From positions 1-61,260 of the forward strand of contig NZ_LUUK01000013.1 in the NCBI RefSeq assembly GCF_001644025.1: a DNA stretch of 61,260 nucleotides, read 5' to 3'. Made by a program: the position numbers and the translations under genes. Origin of the DNA: Methylomonas koyamae (GTDB lineage Bacteria > Pseudomonadota > Gammaproteobacteria > Methylococcales > Methylomonadaceae). Below, piece after piece: positions 8,757 to 17,175 of this stretch (position 1 is the first letter of the stretch; each line of letters opens with the position of its first letter). The notes beneath the pieces were generated by a model that saw only the letters and a list, made by a program, of their open reading frames with translations, was not told the origin of the DNA and searched no databases.

Positions 8757-9919
8757 CGCGACTGAAAACTCTTGACCCAGTCGCCGGGCCGGACAATGGC
8801 GGCGCCGGCGTCCATTTGACCGACGGCGGTCGCGGCACTAACGTCGACGATGGTCAAAATGCCGCTGGGGTCACCCAAGCCGGTATCGGCCCGATTCTGG
8901 GCCAGTGGATACACCATCAATTTGTCGCCGGCCTTGACCTTATCTTGCGCCCCGGCGGCAATCACGACACGACCGGATTCAACCCGCGCCACCCGTGTAG
9001 CGAACGGGTAACAGCCGAACATTTTGTGTATGTCTTCCGAAGCCTGAGTAATGATCTCATCGATCTTATGGCCGGCAGGCGTCGCGTTGAAGCGGTCGCT
9101 ACCGACCGTGTAGCCGGTCGGCAGGCTGACATCGCCGACGATGGAGTCGGTGTAGCGCTGCTGAAACAACAGCGCCCCGGTAAAGCCGTCGTAAACGAAT
9201 ACGTCGATGCCGATGCTGCGCCGACCGACAAAATCGCGGACCAGCGATTTCAGATCGGCCAACACGCCGGTGCCGCGCACGTACTCGGTGGATTCGATCC
9301 GAAAGTCGCGTATCACGCCGGACAGCACGAACTGCGCGTTTTGCTGGCGGGCCACGTTCAACACCATGGATTCGCCGCTGCCCTCGGCCGGCACCAACTC
9401 CGGCGCGATGTCCGGTCGGGCGTACAGCGCGGCATTGGTCAGGTTGCGGCCGATAAAGTCGCCTGTTTCCATGAGTCGATTGTTGATCTCGCGAGGAATG
9501 CCGCTGTACAAATCCTGGCTCTCGGAACCGCTGAGCTGGTCGGCGTTCATAATCGGAAAGCCGGTCGCGACAATCTTCTTGCGATAGGGAGACGCGCAAC
9601 GCTCGCTGTCGGCCAACATTGCCAGCACTTGCACGTGGTAGACGGCGCCGTCCTGCCATTCGTCGACCACCTTGATATCGCTGATCAACTGGTCGCCGCG
9701 ATTGCCGCGCCGCAGCCGAGCCGAAGCCGCGTCGACCGCGTTGTCGATAGCGGCCCGCCGAGCCGCCTCGCGATTCGCACCGGCAATCGCTGCGCTACCC
9801 TCGGCGCTAACCTGTCGCGAGGCCGCCAAATCGCTGGCGCTATCGTCTCGCGTACCGGCGCCGCCGCAACCGGCCAACAGCAAAATCAGTAAAACGTGGC
9901 TAAAGCCGTTACAGCGCAT
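8753..9919 (-). CDS. flgT: FlgT-like flagellar assembly lipoprotein
   Basis: The 388-residue protein has a lipoprotein signal (LLILLLAGCGG; lipid on the Cys near residue 18). An N-terminal segment has repeated Ala/Arg helices (NREAARRAAIDNAVDAAS). A TolB-N-like middle domain spans about 120-290 (GFPIMNADQL, LSGVIRDFRIES), and a C-terminal domain at about 310-385 has an SH3-like RVESGRVVIAAG pattern. This three-part layout is that of FlgT, which in Vibrio builds the H-ring around the flagellar basal body in the outer membrane. It overlaps the upstream FlgP-like gene by 11 bases. No other flagellar gene is in the window. Confidence 0.72.
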   Translation of the reverse strand: MRCNGFSHVLLILLLAGCGGAGTRDDSASDLAASRQVSAEGSAAIAGANREAARRAAIDNAVDAASARLRRGNRGDQLISDIKVVDEWQDGAVYHVQVLAMLADSERCASPYRKKIVATGFPIMNADQLSGSESQDLYSGIPREINNRLMETGDFIGRNLTNAALYARPDIAPELVPAEGSGESMVLNVARQQNAQFVLSGVIRDFRIESTEYVRGTGVLADLKSLVRDFVGRRSIGIDVFVYDGFTGALLFQQRYTDSIVGDVSLPTGYTVGSDRFNATPAGHKIDEIITQASEDIHKMFGCYPFATRVARVESGRVVIAAGAQDKVKAGDKLMVYPLAQNRADTGLGDPSGILTIVDVSAATAVGQMDAGAAIVRPGDWVKSFQSR

Positions 9920-10589
9920 TGAGGAACCCGTTGGTCAGGAAATAATTCAACAGCGTACGCGCGCCGGTGTTGATTGTCCATTCGCTGTCGTACATGCCGG
10001 CATCAAGCAAGACATCATCGACGACATTGGGTTGTTTGGAAAAGCCCTTGACGTGGTATTGGTCGCTACAATCCCGATTGCCGCAAGCCAGATTCGCGGA
10101 AACCACGGTAGCCTCCCTGTACCCCAACCGGCTGAAAGCCAGCTTTTGGTCCTGTTGCTGACATTGCCCGACCTGCCCCGCATCGCCCGCCATGCAGCGA
10201 TAAAAGCGCGGCGTCAAGGTCAGGTCCAACGTGGCTTTCAAATGATCGCGAACGGTACGGTAATCGGCGGGACGGGCTTCGCGCAAATAGCTATCGACGT
10301 AAATCCGATAGGCTTCGTCGCGCATCACCTGGGCGCCGACCGTCGAGCCGTTGGGCAGCGGCTCGCGATAAAGTTGAGCGGCCAAATCACGGTAGGCGTC
10401 GAGTTTGGCATTCTGCTGGGCTTGCTGCCAGCGTTGCTTGACATTCAGCGCGCCGCTGTCGTCGAAGCGGCTGATACCACTAGCGCTTAGCGTCTTGGAT
10501 TCGGACAAGCCGGCGGATTTGCCGGCCGGCCCGGCGCAGCCCGCCAGCCATAACAACGGGATGATTAACAGCAGTCTCAGGGTGTTCAT
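9909..10589 (-). CDS. LPP20/FlgP-like lipoprotein
   Basis: The start at 10589 gives 226 residues, with a strong ribosome site (GAGGAGG) six to seven bases before it and an ideal lipobox (LLWLAGCAG). The longer frame upstream adds only unlikely sequence. The region at about 45-120 (NVKQRWQQAQQNAKLDAYRDLAAQLY) resembles the LPP20 domain of FlgP, an outer-membrane lipoprotein that works with FlgT and FlgO. Four Cys residues at about 130-175 (FYRCMAG, GQCQQQ, ACGNRDCSDQ) are unusual for a lipoprotein and could form disulphides in the periplasm. It is translationally coupled to the FlgT-like gene. Confidence 0.68.
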   Translation of the reverse strand: MNTLRLLLIIPLLWLAGCAGPAGKSAGLSESKTLSASGISRFDDSGALNVKQRWQQAQQNAKLDAYRDLAAQLYREPLPNGSTVGAQVMRDEAYRIYVDSYLREARPADYRTVRDHLKATLDLTLTPRFYRCMAGDAGQVGQCQQQDQKLAFSRLGYREATVVSANLACGNRDCSDQYHVKGFSKQPNVVDDVLLDAGMYDSEWTINTGARTLLNYFLTNGFLNAL

Positions 10590-10679
10590 GGTTCCTCCTC
10601 GGGCTAGCCTAGTCATCGACTGACCGGCCGAAATCTTGAGGAGGACGGCCAATTTAAATCGGCCGCGCCGGCTCCCGGC

Positions 10680-11015
10680 TCAGGCGGATTTGGCCGGCAC
10701 CGACCAGAGTTTTTCCAACTGGTAGAACTCGCGCGCCTGGCCGGTCATCACGTGCACAATCACGTCGCCGAGATCCAGCAAAACCCAATCCGAGCCTTGC
10801 TCGCCCTCGGTACCGATCGGTTGGATGCCGTTTTCCTTAACTTTCACGACAACGTAATCGCACAGCGACTTGGCGTGCCGCGCCGAGGTCGCGGTCGCCA
10901 CGATCATAAAATCGGTGATGCTGGTCTTGTCGCGCACGTCCAACGTCGCGATATGCAGGGCCTTGCGCAGATCCAGTTCGGTTTGGACCAATTGGGCTAA
11001 TTCGGTACTTTGCAT
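10680..11015 (-). CDS. rsfS: Ribosomal silencing factor RsfS
   Basis: The 111-residue RsfS/DUF143 protein binds ribosomal protein uL14 on the 50S subunit and blocks 30S joining in starvation. Family motifs visible are DVRDKTSITDFMIVATATSARH and a late GEQGSDWVLLDLGDVIVHVM, the standard core. Its ATG directly abuts the stop of nadD, so the two are read as one unit. The nadD-rsfS order is conserved in many proteobacteria. Confidence 0.95.
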   Translation of the reverse strand: MQSTELAQLVQTELDLRKALHIATLDVRDKTSITDFMIVATATSARHAKSLCDYVVVKVKENGIQPIGTEGEQGSDWVLLDLGDVIVHVMTGQAREFYQLEKLWSVPAKSA

Positions 11016-11657
11016 TCAGGTTTCCGTAGAGGTCGAGCTTGCTCGATAAAGTTGATGTTGTTGAATATAGGCCAGAACGGCGTCCGGCAATAAAAATCTA
11101 GGATTCGTCCCGTCGGCGACGATCCGGCGGATTTGGGTCGCGGCAATGTCCAGCAAGGTCACCGCTTGAAAAAACAACTTGCCCGCCCTGGCGTCGCGCA
11201 ACTCGTCCCGCCGCGCCGCGAGGCGGGCTCGCATAAAATCGCCGAGTACCGACGGTTGAAAGCCTGGCCGGGCCATCACCACAATATGGGCGTAATCGAA
11301 CAGGTCCCGCCAACGATGCCAGCCTTCCAGACCGGTGAAGGCGTCGGCACCGACGAACAGCACCAAGCCGGACCCCGGCAACTCCGCCGCCAGCGATTGC
11401 AGGGTATCCACCATGTAGGACGGTCCCGGCCGGTCCAGTTCGCGTCTATCGACGCTCAAACCGGGCGTGCCGGCGACCGCCAATTCCAGCATCCGCAAAC
11501 GGTGCTCCGCCGAAACATCCGGCTCGCCGCGATGCGCCGGCACCCGGCACGGAATCATTTTCAAGTCGTCCAATTCGAAGCATTCGCGCACTTCCAATGC
11601 GGTCCGCAAATGCCCGTAGTGAACCGGGTTGAAGGTGCCGCCGTAAACGCCGATCAT
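11016..11657 (-). CDS. nadD: Nicotinate-nucleotide adenylyltransferase
   Basis: The 213-residue enzyme adenylates nicotinate mononucleotide to deamido-NAD in NAD synthesis. The nucleotidyltransferase motif GGTFNPVHYGH is at 5-15 and the C-terminal ISSTxxR-type motif reads IAATQIRRIVADG (about 178-190). Length is normal. Its ATG shares one base with the proA stop (TAATG), so translation is probably coupled. Confidence 0.95.
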   Translation of the reverse strand: MIGVYGGTFNPVHYGHLRTALEVRECFELDDLKMIPCRVPAHRGEPDVSAEHRLRMLELAVAGTPGLSVDRRELDRPGPSYMVDTLQSLAAELPGSGLVLFVGADAFTGLEGWHRWRDLFDYAHIVVMARPGFQPSVLGDFMRARLAARRDELRDARAGKLFFQAVTLLDIAATQIRRIVADGTNPRFLLPDAVLAYIQQHQLYRASSTSTET

Positions 11658-12949
11658 TATTGGCGGATATGCCCGTCGCCCAACACGATGTATTTCAACG
11701 AAGTCAAGCCGTGCAAGCCGACCGGTCCGCGCGCGTGCAATTTATCGGTGCTGATGCCGATTTCGGCGCCCAGACCGTATTCGAAGCCGTCGGCGAAACG
11801 GGTCGAGGCGTTGACCATCACCGAACTGGAATCGACCTCGCGCAAGAAACGCCGGGCCTGCGTGAAATCCTCGGTAACGATGGCTTCGGTATGCGCCGAG
11901 CTATAGGTGTTGATGTGGTCTATCGCCTCGTCGATGCCGGAGACGATCTTGATCGATAAAATCGGCGCCAAATATTCGGTGTGCCAGTCCGTTTCGCTGG
12001 CCCTGACCGCGCCCGGAATCAATGAACAAGTTTTCAGGCAGCCGCGCAACTCCACGCCCTTGGCGGCGTATTGCTCGGCCAGGATGGGCAATACCGCACC
12101 GGCAACGCTTTCGGCAACCAATAGCGTCTCCATTGCGTTGCAGACGCCGTAGCGATGGGTCTTGGCGTTCAGCGCGATCGCCACCGCCTTGTCGAGGTCG
12201 GCCTTGGCGTCGATGTAAACGTGGCAAATGCCGTCCAGATGTTTGATGACCGGGATGGTCGCCTCGGCGCTAATCCGCTCGATCAGACTTTTACCGCCGC
12301 GCGGCACGATCACATCGACGAATTCCTTCATCGTCACCAGCGCGCCGACCGCCGCTCGGTCGGTGGTTTCGACGACTTGCACCGCCTGTTGCGGCAGTCC
12401 GGCCTCGGCCAAACCTTGCGCGATACAGGCGGCGATGGCCCGATTGGAATGAATGGCTTCGGAGCCGCCGCGCAAAATGCAGGCATTCCCGGCTTTCAGG
12501 CACAGCGCGGCGGCATCGACGGTGACATTCGGTCTGGATTCGTAAATGATACCGATCACGCCCAGCGGCACCCGCATTTGTCCGACTTGAATGCCGGTCG
12601 GCCGGTAACTGAGGTTGGTGATTTCGCCGACCGGGTCCGGCAACGCGGCGATTTGGGTCAAGCCCTCGACCATTTTTTCGATACGGGCGGGCGTCAGATC
12701 CAGCCTGTCCAACGAAGCGGCATCCAGGCCGTTGGCTTGGCCGGCTTGCAAATCCTTGGCGTTTTCGGCAATCAACGTGTCGGCGTTGGCGGCCAAGGCT
12801 TCCGCGATTTTCACCAGGGCCAGATTCTTGCGGCCGGTATCGGCCTTGCTGATCTCGCGACCGGCCTGTCTGGCCTGCTTGCCCAATTGCTGCATGTAGC
12901 GGGTTACGTCCACAATGTTACGACTCGTTGATTTTGAAAAAACCGCCAT
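11657..12949 (-). CDS. proA: Glutamate-5-semialdehyde dehydrogenase (gamma-glutamyl phosphate reductase)
   Basis: It reduces gamma-glutamyl phosphate to glutamate semialdehyde in proline synthesis. The catalytic Cys is in [12 protein letters not shown] and the aldehyde-dehydrogenase loop [12 protein letters not shown] is intact. The ATG at 12949 gives 430 residues and the in-frame GTG at 12913 gives 418, closer to the usual 417. A TATAAT hexamer on the minus strand (12953-12948) overlaps the ATG, which argues for the GTG; neither has a strong ribosome site. It heads the proA-nadD-rsfS unit. proB is not adjacent. Confidence 0.93.
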   Translation of the reverse strand: MAVFSKSTSRNIVDVTRYMQQLGKQARQAGREISKADTGRKNLALVKIAEALAANADTLIAENAKDLQAGQANGLDAASLDRLDLTPARIEKMVEGLTQIAALPDPVGEITNLSYRPTGIQVGQMRVPLGVIGIIYESRPNVTVDAAALCLKAGNACILRGGSEAIHSNRAIAACIAQGLAEAGLPQQAVQVVETTDRAAVGALVTMKEFVDVIVPRGGKSLIERISAEATIPVIKHLDGICHVYIDAKADLDKAVAIALNAKTHRYGVCNAMETLLVAESVAGAVLPILAEQYAAKGVELRGCLKTCSLIPGAVRASETDWHTEYLAPILSIKIVSGIDEAIDHINTYSSAHTEAIVTEDFTQARRFLREVDSSSVMVNASTRFADGFEYGLGAEIGISTDKLHARGPVGLHGLTSLKYIVLGDGHIRQ

Positions 12950-13291
12950 TATAACCCAGACCCGCGCCGGGGCGGCCAACGGTCGCCCCGGCGCGGGTCC
13001 AGCCCTCTCAACCCAGCAGTCGCACGGCCGACACAAACCGATTTCGCCGGCCTCGGTTCGACCACTATGACCGCGCTCAGATCGAAGCGCGGCTTGGGCA
13101 CGCGCCAAACCGGACAAATTCCGGCACGACAACCGGCCCGCGTGTTACCCTTGACCCCAGCGGGCACTTTTGACACAGTCGCTCCGCCGCCGCAAGCGCC
13201 TTTTCGGCCTGCATCGCTCTTCTCGCGAAGCGTTGTGCCCGTTCGATCAGAACCTTTTCGAAGCACAACCCTACCGCATAGCGAGTCAGCC
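12950..13291. other. Divergent intergenic region between proA and tpm, with a long hairpin
   Basis: The 342 bases hold no supported gene. Apart from the stem-loop at 12959-12999 and the TATAAT at its edge I see no clear operator. The rest is GC-rich sequence with open frames that continue into the methyltransferase gene but lack family similarity. Confidence 0.6.
12959..12999. repeat. Very stable 16-bp perfect stem-loop just upstream of proA
   Basis: Arms 12959-12974 and 12984-12999 are perfectly complementary. Three more inner pairs (one a G-T wobble) leave only an AAC loop. It ends ten bases before the annotated proA ATG. Neither side has a T run, so it is not a standard terminator; it could be an operator, an attenuation structure or a mobile palindrome. 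Confidence 0.7.
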
Positions 13292-13984
13292 ATGTCCAAC
13301 CGAGCCCAGCAACCTGCCACGCCTTCCTCGTCCGCCGCCACCGCCCGCGACAATCCGCTTTGGTTGCAATTTTGGCGAGACCAACGCGACGACTTCCATC
13401 AAGCCGCGGTTAATCCCTTACTACGTCGCTTTTGGAACGGACAGGACTTGGCCGAGGGCAGTCGCGTATTCGTGCCGTTGTGCGGCAAGAGCCTGGATCT
13501 GATCTGGTTGTTGGAACAAGGCCACGAAGTGATTGGCATCGAACTCAGCCCGGTTGCTGTCGCGGCGTTTTTCCGCGAGAACAGCTTGAAACCCAGCCGT
13601 CGAAAAATCGGCAAATTCGTGGCGTGGCGGCATGATCGCCTGACGATATTGTGTGGCGATTATTTTTCGCTGACCGCTACCGATCTCGGCACCGTCGCCG
13701 CGGTTTACGACCGCGCGGCATTGACTGCCTTGCCGGAAGAGGTTCGCAAACTTTACGTCGCACATCTGGAGCGCATTCTGCCCGATACCGACAAGATTTT
13801 TCTGTTGACCGCCGAGGAAGCCGAAACCACGGAAACGGTTGCCACGCCCCCCGAGATCGCCGCCGAAGTACGGCACCTTTACGCCGAACATTTCGACATC
13901 GAGCTCACCCATGCCGAAACGCTGACCGAAGCTGGGGAGTTCGTCGATTACAAGCTGTATCGCCTCAACGCCCACCCGCATTAA
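13292..13984 (+). CDS. tpm: TPMT-family S-methyltransferase
   Basis: The 230-residue AdoMet-dependent methyltransferase resembles bacterial thiopurine methyltransferases, which methylate sulphur, selenium or tellurium compounds. Visible motifs are WLQFWRDQRDDFHQ near the N-terminus, VFVPLCGKSLDLIWL (AdoMet loop), GIELSPVAV and DRAALTALP. The first 20 residues (Pro/Ser/Ala-rich) are poorly conserved; the ATG at 13292 follows GCGAGTCAGCC without a strong ribosome site. The frame is open upstream to 13067 with unlikely composition. It stands alone between proA (divergent) and the oxidase locus. Confidence 0.87.
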   Translation: MSNRAQQPATPSSSAATARDNPLWLQFWRDQRDDFHQAAVNPLLRRFWNGQDLAEGSRVFVPLCGKSLDLIWLLEQGHEVIGIELSPVAVAAFFRENSLKPSRRKIGKFVAWRHDRLTILCGDYFSLTATDLGTVAAVYDRAALTALPEEVRKLYVAHLERILPDTDKIFLLTAEEAETTETVATPPEIAAEVRHLYAEHFDIELTHAETLTEAGEFVDYKLYRLNAHPH

Positions 13985-14016
13985 AGCAGCTGGAACGCGA
14001 GCGCCACCTTGGCGTT

Positions 14017-14044
14017 TTGCGTCCGCGCGCGATCAGGGTATGAT
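14017..14044 (+). promoter_or_regulatory. Possible sigma70 promoter of the ba3-type oxidase locus
   Basis: TTGCGT (14017-14022) and TATGAT (14039-14044) are separated by 16 bases, about 100 bases ahead of the first oxidase gene. The -10 matches five of six positions and the -35 only three, so this is tentative. Confidence 0.35.
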
Positions 14045-14146
14045 CTCCCTTGCAATAACCAGGGAATAGTCATCGCCAAGAATGACGGGCCGCGAGTCGG
14101 CGCTTATTGCTCAATTCCTAAAAATAATTAAACAGGAAGGATGGGT

Positions 14147-14299
14147 ATGACTCGATTAAGCGAAGAAGAACGAAAAAAAATCCTGGAAAGCTCGCCGGTC
14201 GGCACCTGGGCGCTGATGCTGATCGTCAGCGGCGGCATGCTGATCGCCTGGCTGCTGATGTATTACGGGGTGTTCCTGCCGCGCGGCCATATCGGTTGA
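14147..14299 (+). CDS. Small single-helix membrane subunit of the B-family oxidase (subunit IIa-like)
   Basis: The 50-residue protein has a charged start (MTRLSEEERKKILES) and one transmembrane helix (about 20-45) ending GVFLPRGHIG. The start is set at 14147 because AGGAAGG at 14134-14140 has the right spacing to it and abuts the other in-frame ATG at 14141. The stop lies nine bases before the subunit II gene. Size, topology and position match the small extra subunit (IIa) of ba3-type oxidases; sequence similarity cannot be checked here. Confidence 0.75.
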   Translation: MTRLSEEERKKILESSPVGTWALMLIVSGGMLIAWLLMYYGVFLPRGHIG

Positions 14300-14308
14300 G
14301 GGGGCACC

Positions 14309-14833
14309 ATGCATATCGATAAACTGGAACGAAATTGGGCCGGTGTCGCGCTGGGTATCGCCGGCGTGTTCGTCTCGGCCATTCTCGGCTCGGCCTTGCT
14401 GCACGGCATACACGCGCCGAGCAATGTCGAAACCATAGACTCGGCCAAACTGCATTTGTCCAAGGAATTCGCCGAGGACAAACTCGGCGCCAGCCGCAAT
14501 CCGGACGGCAGCGTCACGGTGCGCATGGTGGCCGGCCGCTACGGCTTTTTCCCAAAAACTCTCACGGTGCCGGCCGAAACGCCGATCACCTTCCGCTGGG
14601 TCAGCCTGGACGTCATCCACGGCGTCCACATGCCGATGACCAATATGAGCACGATGATCGTGCCGGGCTATGTCGCCCAGGTCAAGACCGAACTGCACCA
14701 CACCGGCGACTATCCCTTGCTCTGCAACGAGTATTGCGGCATGGGCCACGCCCACATGTGGAGCAACATCAAGGTGGTAGGCAAGGCCGAGTGGGACGCG
14801 CTGGCCAAGCAAGGGGGAGAACAACATGGATAA
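14309..14833 (+). CDS. Cytochrome c oxidase subunit II, CuA-binding (ba3-type)
   Basis: The 174-residue protein has one N-terminal membrane helix (about 12-33) and a periplasmic cupredoxin domain. The CuA site is complete: a His in DVIHGVHMP and the cluster CNEYCGMGHAHM, giving C-x-E-x-C-x3-H-x2-M. It takes electrons from cytochrome c. The short form with one helix is typical of B-family oxidases. Its last eight bases overlap the subunit I start. Confidence 0.93.
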   Translation: MHIDKLERNWAGVALGIAGVFVSAILGSALLHGIHAPSNVETIDSAKLHLSKEFAEDKLGASRNPDGSVTVRMVAGRYGFFPKTLTVPAETPITFRWVSLDVIHGVHMPMTNMSTMIVPGYVAQVKTELHHTGDYPLLCNEYCGMGHAHMWSNIKVVGKAEWDALAKQGGEQHG

Positions 14834-16445
14834 CGCAAGCGCGAAAAAACTGGCGCTGACCCATCTGTGGGTCGCGTTCGCCGCCTTCGGTTTGGCGGCG
14901 TTGATGGGGCTGTACCAAGTCATTGAACGTAGCGGTTTCTTCGGCTTTTTGGAGTCGCGGGAAGTGTATTACGCCTCGGTCAGTACCCATGGCGTGCTGA
15001 TGGGCTTTGTACTGACAACGTTTTTCATCATGGGCTTCGGCTACTACGTGGCCACCAGCACGCTGAAACTGCCAATCTGGAACCTAAGTTTCGCTTGGAG
15101 CGGTTTTGGCGTTGCCCTGACCGGCGTGGTGCTGGCCGCGCTGCCGTTGCTGCTGGGCAAGGCCTCGGTGTTGTTTACCTTTTATCCGCCGTTGATGGCC
15201 CACCCGTTGTTTTACATCGGCGCGACCTTGCTGGTAGTCGGCTCGTGGTTCTGGTGCGTGTCGATGATCGTGATGTACATGCAATGGAAAAAAGCTCATC
15301 CTGGCCAAGCGGTGCCGTTGGCGATGTTCGCCACCACGGCCAATGCGATTCTGTGGCTGTGGACCAGCGTTGGCGTCGCGGTGGAAGTCCTATTTCAATT
15401 GATCCCGTGGGCCTTGGGCTGGATAGATACGATAGACGCCGGTTTGGCTCGTACGCTGTTCGCCTGGACCTTGCATCCCATCGTCTATTTCTGGCTGATT
15501 CCAACCTATACCGCGTTTTATACCCTGGTCCCCAAACAGGCCGGCGGTTATTTGTTCAGCGACGAAATGGCCAGAGCCGCGTTCATTCTGTTGGTTGTAT
15601 TCAGTTTGCCGATTGGCTTCCACCATTTGTACATGGATCCTGAGCAAGGGCACGGCTGGAAAATCCTGCACGCGATCGGCACCTTCGTCGTCACGTTGCC
15701 GACCTTCATCACCGGTTTTACCGTGATCGCCTCGCTGGAAATCGCCGGCCGCCTTAACGGCGGCAAGGGCTTGTTCGGCTGGATCGCCGCGCTGCCGTGG
15801 AACAACCCAATGGTGTTGGCGCTAATTCTGGGCTTGCTGATGCTCATCTTCGGCGGCTTCGGCGGCCTGGTCAACGCCAGCTATGCAATGAACGCGATGG
15901 TACATAACACCGCCTGGGTATCCGGCCATTTCCATCTGATCTTCGGCGGCACGACCATCATCATGTATTTCGGTATCGCCTATTATTTCTGGCCGGTTCT
16001 GACCGGTAAACCGTTGCATTGCCCGTCGTTGGCGATCACCCAATTATGGACTTGGTTCGTCGGCATGATCATCATGACCACGCCCTGGCACATTCTGGGT
16101 TTGCTAGGCCAGCCGCGGCGGATAGACAGCGTCAATTACAACAACTTGCTGACCTTGTCCTGGGAGCCCTACGAAGTCACGATGATCTTCGGCGGCACGA
16201 TCCTGCTGGTGTCCTCCGGCATGTTGCTCTACAACCTGTATAAAACCCAGTGCGGCACGGAAGCCTATCGAGGCGAAGTCGAATACGCCGAACCGATTCA
16301 TCCGGTCCGGGATTTACCAGCCTATTTGAACAGTTTCGGATTGTGGAACGCGGTCATCGCGGTATTCATGTTGATTGCATTCGGTTACCCGATTTTGCAA
16401 TTCTTCCTGATGGAAACCTTCGGTTCCGGCAGATGGGGGGTCTGA
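14826..16445 (+). CDS. Heme-copper oxidase subunit I, B family (ba3-like)
   Basis: The 539-residue integral membrane protein has about 13 helices and holds the low-spin heme and the heme-CuB oxygen-reducing centre. Visible ligand motifs are WTLHPIVYFWLIPTY (CuB His and the cross-linked Tyr), GFHHLYMDP (paired CuB His) and AWVSGHFHLIFGG (the two heme His). The A-family D-channel Glu motif is absent, as expected for B-type enzymes. It sits between subunit II and a diheme cytochrome c. These oxidases usually have high oxygen affinity; that is family knowledge. Confidence 0.92.
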   Translation: MDNASAKKLALTHLWVAFAAFGLAALMGLYQVIERSGFFGFLESREVYYASVSTHGVLMGFVLTTFFIMGFGYYVATSTLKLPIWNLSFAWSGFGVALTGVVLAALPLLLGKASVLFTFYPPLMAHPLFYIGATLLVVGSWFWCVSMIVMYMQWKKAHPGQAVPLAMFATTANAILWLWTSVGVAVEVLFQLIPWALGWIDTIDAGLARTLFAWTLHPIVYFWLIPTYTAFYTLVPKQAGGYLFSDEMARAAFILLVVFSLPIGFHHLYMDPEQGHGWKILHAIGTFVVTLPTFITGFTVIASLEIAGRLNGGKGLFGWIAALPWNNPMVLALILGLLMLIFGGFGGLVNASYAMNAMVHNTAWVSGHFHLIFGGTTIIMYFGIAYYFWPVLTGKPLHCPSLAITQLWTWFVGMIIMTTPWHILGLLGQPRRIDSVNYNNLLTLSWEPYEVTMIFGGTILLVSSGMLLYNLYKTQCGTEAYRGEVEYAEPIHPVRDLPAYLNSFGLWNAVIAVFMLIAFGYPILQFFLMETFGSGRWGV

Positions 16446-16447
16446 TC

Positions 16448-17098
16448 ATGAAAAACCTATTCTGCTTGATCGCAGTACTGACACCCGCGCTGGTTTGCGC
16501 CGAACCCTCGTCGAAACTGGCGTGGACCGCCGAGCAATTGAGCTTGGTTGAATCCGGCAATCCGCAAAAAGGCCGGGAACTGGCGCAAGCCTGCGCCGCC
16601 TGCCACGGCGAGCAAGGCATCAGCGCCGTGCCGACCTATCCGTCGCTGGCCGGCCAGTTGCCGACTTATTTATTCAAGCAACTGCAAGACTACCGCGACG
16701 GCAGTCGGCAAAATCCGCTGATGAACGGCATCGCCAAAGGCCTAACGCCACAAGACGCGGCCGATGTGGCGGCTTGGTTTTCGACTCGACCGGCGGCGAT
16801 TTTGTCGGCTAACGCGAAAGGCGCCTATCCGACCGCCGAAAACTTGGTCAAGCGCGGCGACAAGCAGCGCTTATTGCCGCCGTGCGAAGTTTGTCACGGC
16901 ACCGACGGCAAGGGGCAAGCGCAGGACGTTCCGGCGTTGTCCGGCCAAAGCGGGGATTATCTGGCAGCCAGCTTGCGCGCCTTTAAATCCGGCGAACGTC
17001 ACAACGACATCTACGCCAGAATGCGGATTCTGGCCGAGACCTTGAGCGACCCCGAAATCGAGGCGCTTGGCTTGTACTACCAGAATAGTCAACAATAG
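16448..17098 (+). CDS. Periplasmic diheme cytochrome c (c4-like)
   Basis: The 216-residue protein starts two bases after the oxidase subunit I stop. A signal peptide (about 1-18, ending VCA) leads into two similar c-type domains with CAACHGEQG (about 50-58) and CEVCHGTDG (about 145-153). The two-domain c4 layout and the position make it a likely electron donor to the oxidase. The next base run holds a terminator-like hairpin. Confidence 0.9.
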   Translation: MKNLFCLIAVLTPALVCAEPSSKLAWTAEQLSLVESGNPQKGRELAQACAACHGEQGISAVPTYPSLAGQLPTYLFKQLQDYRDGSRQNPLMNGIAKGLTPQDAADVAAWFSTRPAAILSANAKGAYPTAENLVKRGDKQRLLPPCEVCHGTDGKGQAQDVPALSGQSGDYLAASLRAFKSGERHNDIYARMRILAETLSDPEIEALGLYYQNSQQ

Positions 17099-17120
17099 CG
17101 AGCGCGAAAATCGCCCTCGC

Positions 17121-17153
17121 CCGCCCGGCGCCCAACGCGCCGGGCGGCATTTT
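17121..17153 (+). terminator. Terminator-like hairpin after the diheme cytochrome
   Basis: An 11-bp stem (17121-17131 with 17137-17147) with a CCAAC loop is followed by CATTTTCGTTT. The T run is interrupted, so read-through into the next gene is possible. Confidence 0.6.
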
Positions 17154-17175
17154 CGTTTAGCCTCGGAATTCCGCC

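Noticed and set aside
8636-9892. 418-codon plus-strand frame opposite the FlgT-like gene
   Set aside because: Antisense to a supported lipoprotein gene, with no family motifs.
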